A DNA stretch of 64,000 bases. Source: Marivita sp. GX14005. Lineage in GTDB: Bacteria; Pseudomonadota; Alphaproteobacteria; Rhodobacterales; Rhodobacteraceae. The stretch spans positions 620,001 through 684,000 of the forward strand of contig NZ_JAMCCQ010000001.1 in the NCBI RefSeq assembly GCF_023370775.1, in the 5' to 3' direction. A model generated the notes under the pieces. The model had not been told where the DNA came from. It was given only the letters and a program-made list of their open reading frames with translations, and ran no database searches. Below, one piece after another: positions 62,953-64,000 of the stretch (position 1 is its first letter; each line of letters begins with the position of its first letter). A program made the position numbers and the translations under genes.

Positions 62953-64000
62953 AGAAGATGCCCGGATTTGCGGGCCTTGGTCGCTAGATAGCCAGCGTTA
63001 TGCGGGTTCTCACCCACCTTCAGCGGCACACGCTCCGCCACCGCGATCCCGTTGCGCTGCATCATGTCGATCTTGGCCGGGTTGTTCGTCATCAGCCTAA
63101 CCGAGCTGAAGCCAAGCCGGCGGAGCAGGTCCGAGCCGATGCGGAAATCGCGCTCGTCATCCTCGAAACCCAGACGGTGATTGGCCTCGACCGTGTCGAA
63201 CCCCTGATCCTGCAGCGCGTAGGCGCGCATCTTGTTGGCGAGCCCGATGCCCCGCCCTTCCTGGTTGAGATAAAGCAGCACGCCCGCGCCTTCCGCCCCC
63301 ATCGCCTCCAGCGCCGCATTGAGCTGCGGTCCGCAATCGCATTTGAGCGAGCCAAGCAAATCGCCCGTGAAACAGGCCGAATGAAGTCGCGCAAGGACAG
63401 GCTTGGCCCGGTCCGGCCTGCCGATCTCGATGGCGTAATGCTCTTCGGAACCGTCCTCTGGGCGGAACACATGCAGCCGCGCATCCTGCGCCGCGCGCAG
63501 CGGGACGCGGGCGGAGATGGCTTCCTCGAACCCGGCCGACGCGCCGATCCGGGCGCGCACCTGGCCGGCATCGAGACAGGTCAGGTTATGCGCCTCCGCA
63601 AAGGTTTTGGGATCGGCCAACTGCACGGTAACCGCCGCCGGAAGCAGCCGCGCGGATTTGACCAGCGACAGCGCGATCCGGTGCAGCCCGGCATCGCCGC
63701 CGCGCCGCGTCGTCAGCGGGCCTTTCATCGGATGAACCAGATCATCGGCCGGATCGGCCAAGGCGCGGACCCAGCGCAAACCCGCATCCTCCGGCAGAAC
63801 GACACGCGCCACATCGCCATCATAGGCGCGCGCCTTGAGCGTCTCCGCCCGGCGCCCCGTCAGGACAAGATCGGCCGCTCCCGGCAGAGCCAACGCCTCG
63901 CGCAGTCGCGCATCGCCAAGCGTTTCGGCCGCCATGACCAAAAGCCCGTCAGTATCCGACAGCACAACCGGCACACCCATGCGAAGATCAGCACGGGCGC
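62949..64000 (-). CDS. ribA: GTP cyclohydrolase II (5' end beyond the window)
   Basis: At least 350 residues are present; the frame stays open to the window edge (upstream codons read ARADLR before the internal MGVPVVL), so the true start lies outside. The enzyme opens GTP to start riboflavin synthesis. The zinc site is visible (SACFTGDLLGSLKCDCG, three Cys) with the NQEGRGIGLANK catalytic region (Arg and Asp) and the terminal TNNPAKIDMMQRNGI. The N-terminal 130 residues form an extra domain found in alphaproteobacterial RibA proteins. It leads a coupled minus-strand run. Confidence 0.93.
   Translation of the reverse strand, partial: ARADLRMGVPVVLSDTDGLLVMAAETLGDARLREALALPGAADLVLTGRRAETLKARAYDGDVARVVLPEDAGLRWVRALADPADDLVHPMKGPLTTRRGGDAGLHRIALSLVKSARLLPAAVTVQLADPKTFAEAHNLTCLDAGQVRARIGASAGFEEAISARVPLRAAQDARLHVFRPEDGSEEHYAIEIGRPDRAKPVLARLHSACFTGDLLGSLKCDCGPQLNAALEAMGAEGAGVLLYLNQEGRGIGLANKMRAYALQDQGFDTVEANHRLGFEDDERDFRIGSDLLRRLGFSSVRLMTNNPAKIDMMQRNGIAVAERVPLKVGENPHNAGYLATKARKSGHLL

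Noticed and set aside
1-64000. CRISPR arrays, tRNA or rRNA genes, insertion sequences or prophage genes
   Set aside because: No regularly spaced repeats, cloverleaf-like segments, rRNA signatures, transposases or integrases were recognised in the window.

Overview
The window looks like chromosomal DNA of an alphaproteobacterium of the Rhodobacteraceae (Roseobacter group). The evidence is the high GC content, the densely packed genes with many 4-base ATGA/GTGA overlaps, the family gene orders (fmt-def-def; folK-rpoZ-rsh-DUF2062-pdxJ-acpS-lepB-rnc-era-DUF1491-recO; accD-folC), the lineage-typical DUFs (DUF1491, DUF2794, DUF3429, a DUF6478-like protein), a GTTC-N7-GTTC SOS box of the alphaproteobacterial LexA type, and three copies of a GC-rich intergenic repeat of a kind I associate with this family. 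I cannot name the genus. No rRNA, tRNA, CRISPR array, phage or insertion sequence was seen. Most of the window is core genome.

Layout. 1-6.6 kb: end of an unidentified gene, MFS transporter, hemerythrin-like protein, PRC-barrel protein, a degenerate single-domain receiver, glutathionyl-hydroquinone reductase, an MscS channel and a GlsB-type membrane protein. 6.6-8.5 kb (minus strand): def, a def-like gene lacking catalytic residues, and fmt, translationally coupled. 8.6-15.6 kb: MalY/PatB-type enzyme, rnhA, DUF3429 protein, DEAD-box helicase, ispH, cytochrome c, YqaA and NYN proteins. 15.7-26.7 kb (plus strand): a long housekeeping run covering folate, RNA polymerase omega, (p)ppGpp, pyridoxal phosphate, acyl-carrier protein, signal peptidase, RNase III, Era, RecO, phospholipid and molybdopterin synthesis. 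26.7-35.3 kb: two GntR-family regulators around a polyamine uptake and degradation cluster (aminotransferase, PotFGHI-type ABC transporter, FAD amine oxidase). 35.3-43.3 kb: ilvD, lineage-specific proteins, a DMT transporter, accD-folC, and a secreted rhodanese-like protein with a small membrane partner. 43.6-49 kb (minus strand): zapE, DUF2794 protein, an orphan SOS-controlled imuB, TetR and amt. 49.3-54.3 kb: a class A PBP, RidA, glycerophosphodiesterase, an acyltransferase and pterin dehydratase. 54.4-61 kb: an oligopeptide-type ABC transporter without a binding protein, with ALDH, SDR and a DmpA-type peptidase. 61-64 kb (minus strand): ribA (truncated by the window edge), an L,D-transpeptidase-fold protein, a uracil-DNA-glycosylase-family protein and SseB.

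How the genes work together. The polyamine cluster is the clearest local system. Near-identical palindromes (ATNTGATCAAAT) overlap predicted promoters in front of both the aminotransferase and potF, with the GntR gene between them, so one repressor could control uptake and degradation together. The 54-61 kb cluster looks like a scavenging unit that imports a peptide-like or amide compound, hydrolyses it and oxidises the resulting alcohol or aldehyde; the substrate is unknown. ImuB carries a textbook SOS box but no imuA or dnaE2 beside it. I see no clearly new multi-gene defence or mobile system. The least explained items are the inactive deformylase paralog, the receiver without acidic pocket or lysine, the transcript ending inside zapE, and the substrate of the 54-61 kb cluster.
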